The notes under the pieces are model-generated. The model searched no databases and was not told the origin of the DNA. It saw only the letters and a list, made by a program, of their open reading frames with translations. Positions 11,476 through 21,465 of a DNA stretch of 64,000 nucleotides are shown here, piece after piece (the first letter of the stretch is position 1; each line of letters opens with the position of its first letter). The position numbers were made by a program, and so were the translations under genes. Source of the DNA: Epiperipatus broadwayi (Eukaryota; Onychophora; Udeonychophora; Euonychophora; Peripatidae); contig JAQFVV010006632.1 in the NCBI GenBank assembly GCA_028023455.1, positions 246,001-310,000 on the forward strand, written 5' to 3'.

Positions 11476-11600
11476 ATTAATGTTTTTTTTTACATGTATG
11501 TGATCATGTGTATCAGTGGTATGAGATAGTGTGGATAATTGAAGAGTGCTTGCAAGTCTGTGTTCAAAGCCTCTATGTTTACAATTAAGCTCCAGATATA

Positions 11601-12500
11601 TGAAGAATGCCTGTATTTCAAATATTAAGATTTAGCAATATAAAATTAAAAACAGCTAATCAAACTACAAATATGTCTGCAAATGTCAAAAGTTAAGCGT
11701 ACAATCTATTAAATCAATGTACATGATTTAGCTATATATAATTAAAAGCAAAAAGTCACCTGGGCCAATATAAATAAGGTGAACTGACTCCTCTAACATC
11801 AGCCCTTGCTCAATACATAGAAATAATGACATTCAATACTTAAATTTCTAATAATGATTTTATTTAATCTTGAAAACCAAATCTAAAATTTTGGAAACCT
11901 GTGTGTATACCTGTACATATTTTACATGTATTTCCTATACTGGTAACATCAATAGAAAATATTTAAACAAACCTATAAACTTTATTTAATGTTTTAGCAG
12001 ATTTATTAGTTTTAATATTTGCCATTGGTTATGTTTGATCTTAGACAAGGCTGGAAAGTGTGGATTCAATTTTTTCTCTACTTGTAAAGTTGCCTTGACA
12101 ATAATTGCTAAAATATTTTTTGGCAATGTTATAAGCATGATGGGTTAATGTAATTACATACAATGACAAGATACCTATTGGCTACTTTTGGTTTATTATA
12201 TTTAAAAAGAGGAATGACAAAATTTCTTTACACAATTTATATAAATGAATTGTGCTCTATTATCAGATTTCAATTTATTAAATGTGGGTACAAACCTGTT
12301 CCTATATGTGCGAGAGTAGTGTTATGAAAATTATACTGCAGAAATATTGGTACTTACGTAGAATTCCTGCCAGAAGCTTGCCAGACATTTTATATTAAAT
12401 AATCTATTTTCAGGGTCAAAATATTTGTTTAATTTTCCCCCTCAAACATGTATAGCTTGTTAACCTTAAAAAGAGTATTAATAAATATATTCTAAATTGC
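11601..12500. other. Non-coding AT-rich stretch
   Basis: No gene or repeat recognised. Confidence 0.45.
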
Positions 12501-12773
12501 TAAACATCGCATGATCACTATCTCTTATACTAGCACATAATTGTTATTAAACAAGGCAAAACTCTCCATACAGTAGTGCCACCCTGTGCCAACCAGGGTA
12601 ATCAATGGATGCCAGAAGGCTTGTGCATAAAATCCCTATCTCGTGCCTATTCATCCAATATCCCCAGACTAGTATCTGGCTTGTGGCCTTTGTCAGTGAG
12701 GAGCCTTGGATCTGAGAAGACTGCACCTAGATCTTAGGATCTAATGCAACCCTCCAGCAGCCACCTTTTATCT
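12501..12773 (-). repeat. Family A repeat with degraded hammerhead-like core
   Basis: Minus-strand family A copy, reverse complement of 15728-15960 over most of its length. The core at 12653-12711 reads, on the minus strand, CTGACAA, GGC/GCC hairpin, GATAC, TAGTC, TGGGG, TTGGAT. Two invariant positions are mutated, but the stem I pairs (ATCCAA with TTGGAT) remain. Confidence 0.75.
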
Positions 12774-13500
12774 TGAAACAGTAAGGTCTGCTTTGCAGAT
12801 CTTTGTTTCACCTTTTCTCACCTATTTCCTACCCTCATACCTTAGTTTGAACCCCAATCTATCGTAGGGTGTCTGCAATGCACTTATATACCAAAAATCC
12901 CACCCAATTTTAAACCACGAGTACAACATTCGTATTAAGTATAACTCATTCCCAAATAAATAAAATATTATGGATTAGTTATATATTCACATAATTTAAA
13001 ATTATTTAAAAATTAGGTTATATAAGTCATAATTGTGCACACACTATGATATGCATTTTAAAACTTATATCAAAATTATAAATTGTTAGTTAAAATTATT
13101 TTGTTTGAATCTATTTACAAAAATATATTACAGTCGTAATATATTTTTAATTTAAAACAAAATTCATATTCGTTTAGTAGATAGATTCAAATATTGCAAT
13201 TTAAAAAGTAAAATAATTTTCTTTTGAATTTAAAAGTCATGCCAAATATTTCTGTTGAAATAAATGAGGGCTGGTAGAAACAATAGTTTAATTATTTAAT
13301 GTTATAAAAGCTTATCTAAAATATACAGCAGATGTCCACTTAAGGTTTTCTTTTAATTAGTAAAAGTAATTTTAATTAAATCTAGTTTGTAATTCGAATG
13401 TCGACAAGAAAATTAACAATAGAAATTAATTAAAATTTTGTTGAATTCCTTTAGACATTCGGATAGGTTTAATTATAGCTGATAAGTAAGCAAAGTCTGA
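12774..13500. other. Non-coding AT-rich stretch
   Basis: No gene or repeat recognised. Confidence 0.45.
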
Positions 13501-14020
13501 GATATTTTTGTAATGCTCCAGGGCAGTTCTATTGTTTATTTCCACTATAAAAAGGAGGGTTTTATTTTGTTCTTCATTCTAGTCATTTGCTGATGAAATG
13601 TTTCTACACGAAATTATTCTAGTGTTTTGCTAATGAAATGTTTCTAGTGATTTGCTAATGAAAAATGTCTAGTGAAAATATCCTAGTAAAATTTTCTTCA
13701 AAATATATTTTCCTGAGATTTTAGCTACGTGCCTGCAAACTTAAATTTGAAGCCGAGTTTTCATCTCCAAATTAATTGACCATGTTTACCACACCTATTG
13801 CTAACCATGACATGACTGAGTAAAATGGCAAGAAGGCTATTTCCCTTTGGGAATGGCCAGCTTCTGCTCTAGACCATCGGAAGCTATCACATAAGGAACC
13901 CTGAAACTGCTGCTGCTGCCAAAAATATGAACAATTCCTGATTTTGCTGCTGAATTGAATAAAACCTGCCGACCATCAATCTACCTGCAAATGCTTCTCC
14001 AAAGGTAACCCCAAATTAAC
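13501..14020 (+). promoter_or_regulatory. Possible TATA promoter and first exon or LTR fragment
   Basis: A strong TATA-box match (TATAAAAAGG, from 13547) is followed by short imperfect tandem repeats of a CTAGT..TTTGCTAATGAAATGT type (13591-13680). Further down is a region with more G and C (13830-14010) that ends in a splice-donor-like CAAAGGTAACC near 14000. This could be a promoter with an untranslated first exon, or the promoter part of an LTR. No protein was recognised. Confidence 0.3.
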
Positions 14021-14412
14021 CCAAGAGCTCTTGTGATTCCTAACTAACAAGCTATAGCTATTTTAAATTGTTTTTCTTTTATTTCACTTGACTTATTATG
14101 TACTTCTTTAACGGGTTCAAATATAATCAACAGTTTTGCTCTGTATCCTTGTGTTAATATTTTCTATTTATTAATCTTTTTTATTTTATTATGATAATGT
14201 GTCAGAATAGTTTATGACCAAGTGAATTATTCCCTTTGTTGAAAGTAAGACGCTGATATTAAGGCATATTTTAAATCTATAAATAATTCCCAATTTTATT
14301 ATCTCACAAATCACTCGTTCGAGGGCTATTCTAATCTTTAATATATATATATATATATACAATCAAATAGTTTAAAATCTACATTTTATTGATTTTAACC
14401 TAATATGAGAGT

Positions 14413-14880
14413 ATGTGCGAGGCCAATGATTTAAATGTGTCCCAAATGCATGTTTGCATAAATAAATCTCTGCTTTCTTTCCAAACCCACAAGCATGCAT
14501 TTTCCTACTTTAAAATACTGTATTCTACTTTAATTTCAAAGTTCGTCATTGACGTTGAGAATGTGTGGACCCTTTTAAATGTCACACCTGGGAATTTGAT
14601 TGGGCATTTTCTTAATTTAAGTAAACCCATTTTGTATGTTTTATATACATTAGTCTAGTGTCACTGGTAAATGAATTGGTTGTTGAGACTGCTTTGTTTT
14701 TATTCCAAGGATTTTAAACAGCCAAGTCCGTTCTCTTTTCGTTTCCTGCGTTTCCCAGGCAGAGTGTGTACTCAAATGTCACACCTGGGAATTAGATGCA
14801 GTCGTCACCCAAAATGCTAAGTTTCGGCTGTCTGTGGCACCACATTCCTACGGGCCAGTGGTGAGATGCCTGGCGTAGTC
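14413..14880 (+). repeat. Duplicated motif in a moderately GC-rich block
   Basis: The phrase AATGTCACACCTGGGAATT occurs at about 14578 and again at about 14777, each preceded by a GTGTG-containing segment. The rest of the two blocks does not align well. The region has a more balanced base composition than its surroundings. An 81-codon reading frame (14413-14658) covers the first copy but shows no domain. Confidence 0.4.
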
Positions 14881-15727
14881 ATTCCAAATATTCACTATTG
14901 TTTTATTTATATATTTATTTTACAAAGCATCCATGATTTAAATGTATCACAACCTCCATCCTTTAATAAATTCATTATTAGCAATACTGACCTCCCATCT
15001 GCTTTAATTATTATTATAAAATAAATGCCTTGATCACATCCCCACTTTATCATATAGTAAGCTTTTGTCTGTGCTATTCTCGAGGTCAATAAATATTATA
15101 TAACCCGTAATATCAAATATTTTATTAAACTTTTATAATTACTCAAAGCACCTTGCACATGTTCCCATCTCTTTAAGCACACTATTGTAATAGTATATTA
15201 GCCTGAGGGATAGTATATATTTTCTTTAAAACCTTTGTAATTTTATGGAATGTAATGCCAACATTTATTTAATACATGTCCCTGTCTCATATAAGCAGAC
15301 AGTGGCATTATCTTTGAAATCATTTAAAACTAATTTTGATCTTTTATATTATTGATTTCTATCACTGTCTCGGTCTATATATCTATTTACTACATTTCTT
15401 TTGTACATCCATAGACATTAATTAGCAACCCAAACTTATCTTAGTATAGAGTCTTTTTGTTTCTCCCTGACCACCAGGCACCGGTAAAAGGTTATACTAG
15501 TAGTAGCATCAGATGTGTTATCATATAGGTGGCGCTATGGAATTTAGACTTTAGATTCGAACTTAGTATATCTAGAAGGCGAACCCTCCAAGAGTGTTCA
15601 GTTTTATGTGTGGGGTTTGAATTCTGCAGTGTGTTAGCGAGATAGACGATACAATCTTTACTTAACTATATAAGCTAATGAGCTTATATTGAACAATATT
15701 TTTGTGTTTTAATTTCATTCTCATAGT
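14881..15727. other. Non-coding; unassigned block at 15470-15700
   Basis: No gene seen. From about 15470 to 15700 the sequence is less AT-rich (GGTGGCGCTATGGAATT, AGCGAGATAGACGATAC) and may be part of an unrecognised repeat. Confidence 0.4.
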
Positions 15728-15960
15728 TTTGTAGTTAAGTAGAGATAAAAGGTGGCTACTGAAGGGTTGCATTAGATCCTAAGATCTAGGTGCAGTGCTC
15801 TCAGATCCAAAGCTCCTCACTGATGAAGGCCACAAGCCAGAAACTAGTCTGGGAATAATGGATGAGTAGGCACTAGATAGGGATTTTATGCACAAGCCTT
15901 CTGGTATCCATTGATTACTCAGGTTAATGTATGGAGAGTTTTGCCTTGTTTAATATTCTA
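15728..15960 (+). repeat. Family A repeat, best preserved copy
   Basis: Plus-strand copy starting at AGATAAAAGGTGGCTACTG and ending in TATGGAGAGTTTTGCC. It supplies the best family A ribozyme-like core (next entry). Compared with the copies at 12501 and 21150 it has lost part of the segment around the TTGGCACTGAGTGGC block. No coding capacity. Confidence 0.75.
15805..15863 (+). ncRNA. Hammerhead-ribozyme-like core, family A
   Basis: ATCCAA, AGCT, CCTCA, then CTGATGA (15820-15826), a hairpin GGC-CACAA-GCC, GAAA (15840-15843), CTAG, TC, then TGGG (pairing with CTCA) and ATGGAT (close to TTGGAT, which would pair with ATCCAA). All invariant core letters are present and the cleavage triplet would be GTC, the commonest natural one. 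The first stem II pair is A-A, which weakens the model. Confidence 0.55.
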
Positions 15961-16484
15961 AATTGAATGTTAATTTTAAAAAATTTGAATACATTTTTAA
16001 ATAAATTCCATTCACAGCGCGTAATGTCTAAATGTTAACATATGGAAAACACTTAACACATAGCTAGAATTATCGTAACTTTTTTAAAAATTCATTTTTT
16101 TGCCCTATTATTTTTGGAAATATAATTAAAATTTGGAATCTTCCATTGACAGAACAAGATACAGTGGAATATTTTCAAAATTATGGACTAATGCCTACCC
16201 AAAAAGTGATATCTTCCAAAATGGATGACCATTTATTACAGTTTGCTTAATCATGTTTTATTTTATTTTTTTTATTGCATTTACAATTTAAAAAATTTAA
16301 TTACAGCTCTTTGGATTTTTGTGTTTCTTTATCATTTTAATAAATATAAAAAAGTAAATATTGAATACAATAACTTAGAATCAGCAATATTATTTAACCA
16401 GGAATTGGATTCCCATGAAAATGGATTATTTAAAATAAAATGTCTGGCACACTTCCAGCAGAAATTCTGCATAGGCACTGAAAT
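15961..16484. other. Non-coding AT-rich stretch
   Basis: No gene recognised. The 90-codon frame at 16225-16497 is rich in Phe, Tyr, Ile and Asn, as expected from AT-rich sequence, and ends inside the family C repeat. Confidence 0.4.
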
Positions 16485-16905
16485 ATTTATTCATTAAGTG
16501 GATAATCTCTAGTCTAATGAATGACTAATAAAAATTATCAATATACTTCCATCAAGTGGGTTGTGTTAAAGTTGTGAGGGCAGTAAGTTTAACACATCAA
16601 TTAAACCATAGAAGGTCCCTATCTATACATAATGAACAAAGATATATATAAAATGATGTGATCTGGGCCAACTGATGAGTGCTGGTTCAACATAAAGTAT
16701 GCATCTTGGGGATTATACATCTTTTTCACATGTCTTTGATCACATGTTTATAATTACACTCCTACACAGAGTGTTAAAAGCAGATAGAAAACAACCCCAC
16801 CTTGCATGAGAATGGTATAGTAAAAATTACATTACAGAAATATTATTCATTAAATGGAATAATCTCTAGTCTAATGACTGACTAATACAAATTATTAATA
16901 ACCAA
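16485..16905 (+). repeat. Family C repeat, partial tandem, hammerhead-like core
   Basis: Related to 63373-63640. The block ATTCATTAAGTGGATAATCT through CTAATAAAAATTATCAAT occurs at about 16489 and again, with changes, at about 16846, a period near 357 bp. Between them a core at 16661-16710 reads GGCCAA, CTGATGA (16672-16678), GTGCT-GGTT-CAACAT, AAAG, TATGCA, TC, TTGG. The GAAA box is damaged here and intact in the 63-kb copy. Confidence 0.65.
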
Positions 16906-17928
16906 ATATGTAGTTGTCAAAGAGATCAAACCAAGAAAATTACATGGTGCCCCACCATTCTTCAAATCAACATTGAATGTATGACATATTAAAAAAGAAC
17001 TGCATACAAGCACCATCTTTTACATTTTCTCTGCTTGATTTGTTGCAGTGGCCAATCAGATGTTTCTGGAGCTCATGGATCTATGGTTCAGGGTCCAGCA
17101 ATGTGATTTCCGGTTCTCAAACTTTTTACTAATTCCATAGCAATAAAATTCTTAAATTCTTTTTTATTGACTATTTTATTATTTTGTATAATATTTTTGC
17201 AAAGTATTACAAAATTCAGCAAAAAGAAATTATTTCAAATCTGACAGCGGAAATTAATAGTTGTACCCCTGAGATTTTTAGTAATGCAATCAAAAAAGCT
17301 CCATTTACTCATTTTTCTAAATTCAGCTTTAAAAATTCCCTTATTATATAGATGGTAAATATTAAAAATGTACAAAAACTTGTTAAACAAAAAATGTTTT
17401 TAAACAAGCAAAAATCTACATTTATTTTTTTAAAAAACATCTTTTTTTTTTATTTATCTATCCTATTCGTATTTTTTCTTTTTTTAGAAAAAAAATACTA
17501 ATTCAATTAAGACAAAAATAAAATTATTTGTCTATTCTTATATTCTATTACACTCGAACAGAACTGGTAGACAGTTTTGAAATAAAGTTATTTTTCAGGT
17601 ATATCTGTGTACATTTTGTAACAGCCATTCTTAAACCAATACAGTTATTTTAATTTCAGTAAATGAAGAGATAAATTAACGAAAAAAAAGTCGAATGATT
17701 GGAGTCAAACAGCCATGCTGGAAACAGTGACTACGAGATGGCAATGTATTTTAATTCAACCCCAGATCGATTTCTAGCTTTCATCCTGTATTAATGAGAA
17801 TTTGAAATTTCAAAGCTGGAGATAGGCACTTTTAATTAAACATGTTTGCTGATGCATTGACTACTTATAGATTCGATTAAATCAGAACATTGCTATTGTT
17901 TATAATACAGCTAAATAGTGATATATAT
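16906..17928. other. Non-coding AT-rich stretch
   Basis: No gene or repeat recognised. Confidence 0.45.
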
Positions 17929-18660
17929 ATTGTAACGGGATATATATGCGTTACATTTAAATTCTAATACGTAATGTTTTGTAAATATCTAATACTGAAT
18001 TTAAAGCACAAACGTTCAAAATGCACAAATAACGAATTATTAATTTATTAATGTTTGATTTAAATATTAAATCAAAGCTTTAAAAAAATTATAAAATCGA
18101 AACAAAGATTCTAATCTTTAAATAAAGTATAAAATAAAAACCTTTTTAATAATAGCGAAGATTTTTTTAATTTTTAAATATAAAAATTACAAACAGATCC
18201 TTTGGGCAAAATGACCATTAAAAGAAATGATTACCAAATAGATAAGAGTTCCCGCCCAGAGATAGAGACACAGACCTCAGTGGAAAATCCAAAATCTACT
18301 TGGCCACAAACTGAATTAACCAATAAAATAGAGATATGGAATATGTTTGATAAATCCTGCATTCCAGAGATAAGGTGCCTGAGGACTATAAAAAGAAAAT
18401 CCAAAACAATAATTAATGAGAGAGAGAATTAGAATTTTGAATTCGTTTCGTTGTTGCTGAAAAATTAAAATAAATATTGTCACTGTTACCCAAAAAATGT
18501 AATCTGTTTCATCGTGCTTCCTTTGGTGCAGCCGGCCGAAGGCAGCTTTCATCTCCACGGATCCCAAGATCGAACCACAGATCCCGTCTTCAGAAATCTT
18601 CATAAATCGTCATAAGTCTTCATAGATCTTCGTCACGAAGGAACGAGCTCGGACAAAGGA
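17929..18660 (+). other. Possible LTR fragment with GC-richer end
   Basis: Starts with TGTAACGGGATATATATGCG, a beginning typical of gypsy-type LTRs, and ends near a CpG-containing segment (18520-18655) with repeated TCTTCATA/AATCTTCATA phrases. No matching partner LTR, target-site duplication or TG...CA pair was found. A 76-codon frame (18202-18432) lies inside, is polar (Lys, Glu and Thr rich) and matches no family I know. Confidence 0.25.
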
Positions 18661-19209
18661 AAGTATAATTTATAAATAATTGATAAAAATGAACTATAAA
18701 CTCTTTAATTTAAAATATCCAAACTTTAGTTTCCTTTAAAGATGAATTATAGACTTTCTCTTTTTTTTTGATCAAATCTAAACTCTATAAACTTTAAAAA
18801 TTTTAAGTCTTATCTAAAATTGAAACGTAATCTTTTTAAAATATGTTATATGTTTTCATTTATGCTAAGTGTAAGTTCAGTTTGTAATGGGGTGGGGGTT
18901 TGCTATTGCAAACGAATTTAAAGATGAAAATACTTATTGTTGTTTGTGCATTATTAAATTTTAAAAATATGTCAAAAATATTATTTGTGTAAACAAGAAA
19001 AAAATAAGTTGAATGCAATATAATTTTAAAATAGGTTAAATACTGTAAACTAAATATTTCTTTTTATTAAATTAATAAAATGATTTAAATGTTAGTTGAG
19101 TATGGATGGCTGCTAGACTAGTTCAAATATATGTTAGTTTAAAGAGGTTTTGATTTCGGACTATTTGTTTTGTAGTTGTATCAAAGCTGGTGGAGAGGTA
19201 TATGGATGT
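18661..19209. other. Non-coding AT-rich stretch
   Basis: No gene or repeat recognised. Confidence 0.45.
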
Positions 19210-19611
19210 TTATATCAATGAAATGTGAAGTGTGTTAGCACCTAGGGTGACAAGCCCAACTGAATGCATGACCCCAAAGAGGTAGTCATATTGTTGAAAT
19301 GGACACAGACATATTTCCTGCTCCATTGACCCTTCCAGCTCTATGGATTTTGGACGATAAGCTGGCAAGATAAGATCACTCTCCCATCCATATGTAGCAT
19401 TTCTCTTTATTATTTTATATGCATGTTTCCTTCGCCCGACAGATGCACATTCTTGTGGGACGAAGGCCATGTTTTCTCCAATAATATCACGCTGTTCAGA
19501 TCCACATTCCTGTCGGCATGATTCTATGCTAACATGTTCACATTGCATTGGTTGCTGATATATATCTGGAAGTGAGTATTGGTGTGGCTGCGGATTTTTA
19601 GTCAGGAGTCA
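19210..19611 (-). CDS. Possible host exon, unknown protein
   Basis: The minus-strand frame is open from about 19608 down to a stop at 19210 (about 132 codons; the first Met codon is at 19548-19546). Composition differs from the surroundings: noticeably more G and C and a balanced amino-acid mix (Gln, Cys, Glu, Pro, Gly, Arg), not the Phe/Ile/Lys/Asn bias of chance frames here. The upstream part reads QPHQYSLPDIYQQPMQC and the end GLVTLGANTLHISLI. A CAG stands just upstream at the position of a possible splice acceptor (about 19588-19590), although the pyrimidine tract is weak. I do not recognise the family. It could be a terminal exon of a host gene, a processed fragment, or a piece of an unknown transposon. 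Confidence 0.4.
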
Positions 19612-20085
19612 AGTGATTTGAAAATTTGTGAGTGTGTCTAGGTAGCTCATTTATACTCAACATTCTAAAGATTTAAAATTAGAGTTAAAAACAAATAAAA
19701 TAATAACTAATGAAACAGAGTAAAACAACTTTCTTCTTTTGTTATAAAAATTATTTTTTAAAAAAAAAAAAAGTTTGTGCGTTCTTAATTATATATGTAA
19801 ATAAAATCTTTTTGTGTTATTTATACTGACAGTGATCTAGTGATTATTTTTATTATTATTTTTTAAAAGAAATATATTTAATGTATGTTTTAAACCTCTG
19901 CTACTTCATGAGCTAGTGACTAGGGCTGGCGGTCGTGATCTTATCAGCATGTATCTGTGTCTACATTATAAATTTTCTAGGTTCGAATGGCCTAGTGGCG
20001 CCCTCATACGGCAGATACGGTAAGACTGATTGATCATCTTTCCCGACCATTATAAAATATATATATATATAAACAGAAAAATCCA
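19612..20085. other. Non-coding; possible tRNA-like fragment at 19907-20045
   Basis: Mostly AT-rich. Around 19925-20040 the sequence is less AT-rich and contains a B-box-like GGTTCGAATGG; an upstream A box is unclear. It may be a degraded SINE head of another family. A (TA)n run follows at about 20055-20070. Confidence 0.3.
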
Positions 20086-20089
20086 ACAA

Positions 20090-20265
20090 AAGAACTATTA
20101 TAGGTTAATGAGAAAACTTGTTTAGCCTCAGAGTTGTCAGTAATAAGTGATGATTTTTTAGAAACATCAATGGTTAATGGTTATCTCTACCTACGTGGAT
20201 ATTATCTCCTCATTTCTATTATTATTATAACAGTCCATAGAAATATTTAATTCAATATATATATA
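20090..20265 (+). repeat. Single arm of the 57-kb foldback element
   Basis: Aligns with the right arm of the foldback at 56930-57470: GAGAAAACTTGTTT..GCCTCA, GTCAGTAATAAGTGAT, then ATATTATC..ATTTCTAT and AATATTTAA.TCAATATA. Only one arm is present, so this is a truncated copy. Confidence 0.6.
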
Positions 20266-20904
20266 TGTTCTAATAAACAAAGTGATAAATTATACAAAAA
20301 TTTAAAAAAGCAGAATGCTATCTTCACATGTTTCTGTCAGACAAATCAAAAGTAAAATAGAACAGACAATAAAACATAGATATATACATTTATATTTTCA
20401 CAGCCTAGGAAGTTAATTTTCAAAAGAAAAAATTTCTCTGATCATTATGCAAACAATACAAAAGCTAATTGTTAAACAAATAAAATAAGTTTTAGACACA
20501 TGAGTTTCTGTGAAATTTTTAACATCACTTAGGCTAGAGTTTGAGATGTACTCATTTCCAACACATTTACATATTTCCTGTAGTATATTTTCAAATATTA
20601 TATATAACATTGATGTAAAATGTTTAAAGCATACTCTTTTTTTAAACTAATGTACTATAGGTAATCCTGGTAAAAACAATTGTAACAATTTTATCTATGG
20701 TTGTACAGAGTTTTTATATACAATATAAAAATCACTTGTATTCTATACTTGTAGACAAATTAAATAATATACAAACCAAATAAAATGTCATTATTCCAGT
20801 TACCTATAATTCAACAATTTTTATGACTGTGACAAAATTATAAGGAGGTTTTTAAATTTTTTATAATTTTCAGATTGTTTTTTATTAAACAGAGGTTATA
20901 TACT
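20266..20904. other. Non-coding AT-rich stretch
   Basis: No gene or repeat recognised. Confidence 0.45.
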
Positions 20905-21146
20905 CAGCGTTTCAAGCCCCTTCACTATCCAACACTATCTCATACTACTGATACACATGACCACACACATGCAGAAAAGATAAATAATCACCAATATATG
21001 TGAGGGCTCAGAGTGATATTGGCATCAGCGTTTCAAGCCCCTTCACTATCCAACACTATCTCATACTACTGATACACATGACCACACACATGCAGAAAAG
21101 ATAAATAATCACCAATATATGTGAGGGCTCAGAGTGATATTGGCAT
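20905..21146 (-). repeat. Perfect 121-bp tandem duplication of a family B piece
   Basis: The unit starting CAGCGTTTCAAGCCCC at 20905 repeats at 21026 with no difference that I can see through GATATTGGCAT at 21146. The unit is the minus-strand part of family B that adjoins the ribozyme core (CACTATCTCATACTACTGAT, AAAAGATAAATAATCACCAA), but it stops just before the core, which is missing. Confidence 0.85.
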
Positions 21147-21465
21147 CGGCATGGGATTTGGAAATTCTATCATCAGATTTTCAATGGTTAAACCACTAAA
21201 CATCACATCATCACTATCTCTTATGCTAGTACAATACTGTTATTAAAACAAGCAAAACTCTCCATACAGAAGTGCCACTCAGTGCCAACCAGAGTAATCA
21301 ATGGATGCCAGAAGGCTTGTTCATAAAATCCCTATCTAGTACCTACTCATCCAATACCTCCAGACTAGTTTCTAGCTTGTGGCCTTCGTCAGTGAGGAGC
21401 TTTGGATTTGAGAGCATTGCACCTAGATCTTAGGATTTGATGCCACCCTCCAGCATATTATACTA
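21147..21465 (-). repeat. Family A repeat with hammerhead-like core
   Basis: Follows the tandem repeat directly. A short family B phrase (ATCATCAGATTTTCAATGG) leads into a minus-strand family A copy. The core at 21349-21407 reads CTGACGA, GGC-CACAA-GCT hairpin, GAAA, CTAG, TC, TGGAGG. U4, G5 and A6 are intact but position 7 is C (allowed as N); stem II has one weakened pair. Confidence 0.7.

Larger units (their letters stand above)
11265..11600. repeat. Family B inverted pair with two hammerhead-like cores
   Basis: The left arm (about 11265-11345) is family B on the minus strand (CACTATCTCATACCACTGAT, then AATAATCACC). The right arm (about 11400-11600) is plus strand (GGTGATTATT, then TGTATCAGTGGTATGAGATA). 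Between them two hammerhead-like cores lie head to tail, at 11361-11408 and 11438-11475, each preceded by the same CATCAGTTGATCCAG. The arms and the duplicated core make a compact palindrome. Confidence 0.65.

Noticed and set aside
13600-13640. CTGATGA ... GAAA in the repeats after the TATA-like site
   Set aside because: Only a three-pair stem II (TGT/ACA) and no stem I; neighbouring tandem units lack the boxes.
17929-18660. Complete solo LTR
   Set aside because: A good 5' start but no matching 3' end, no target duplication and no partner; kept only as a low-confidence feature.
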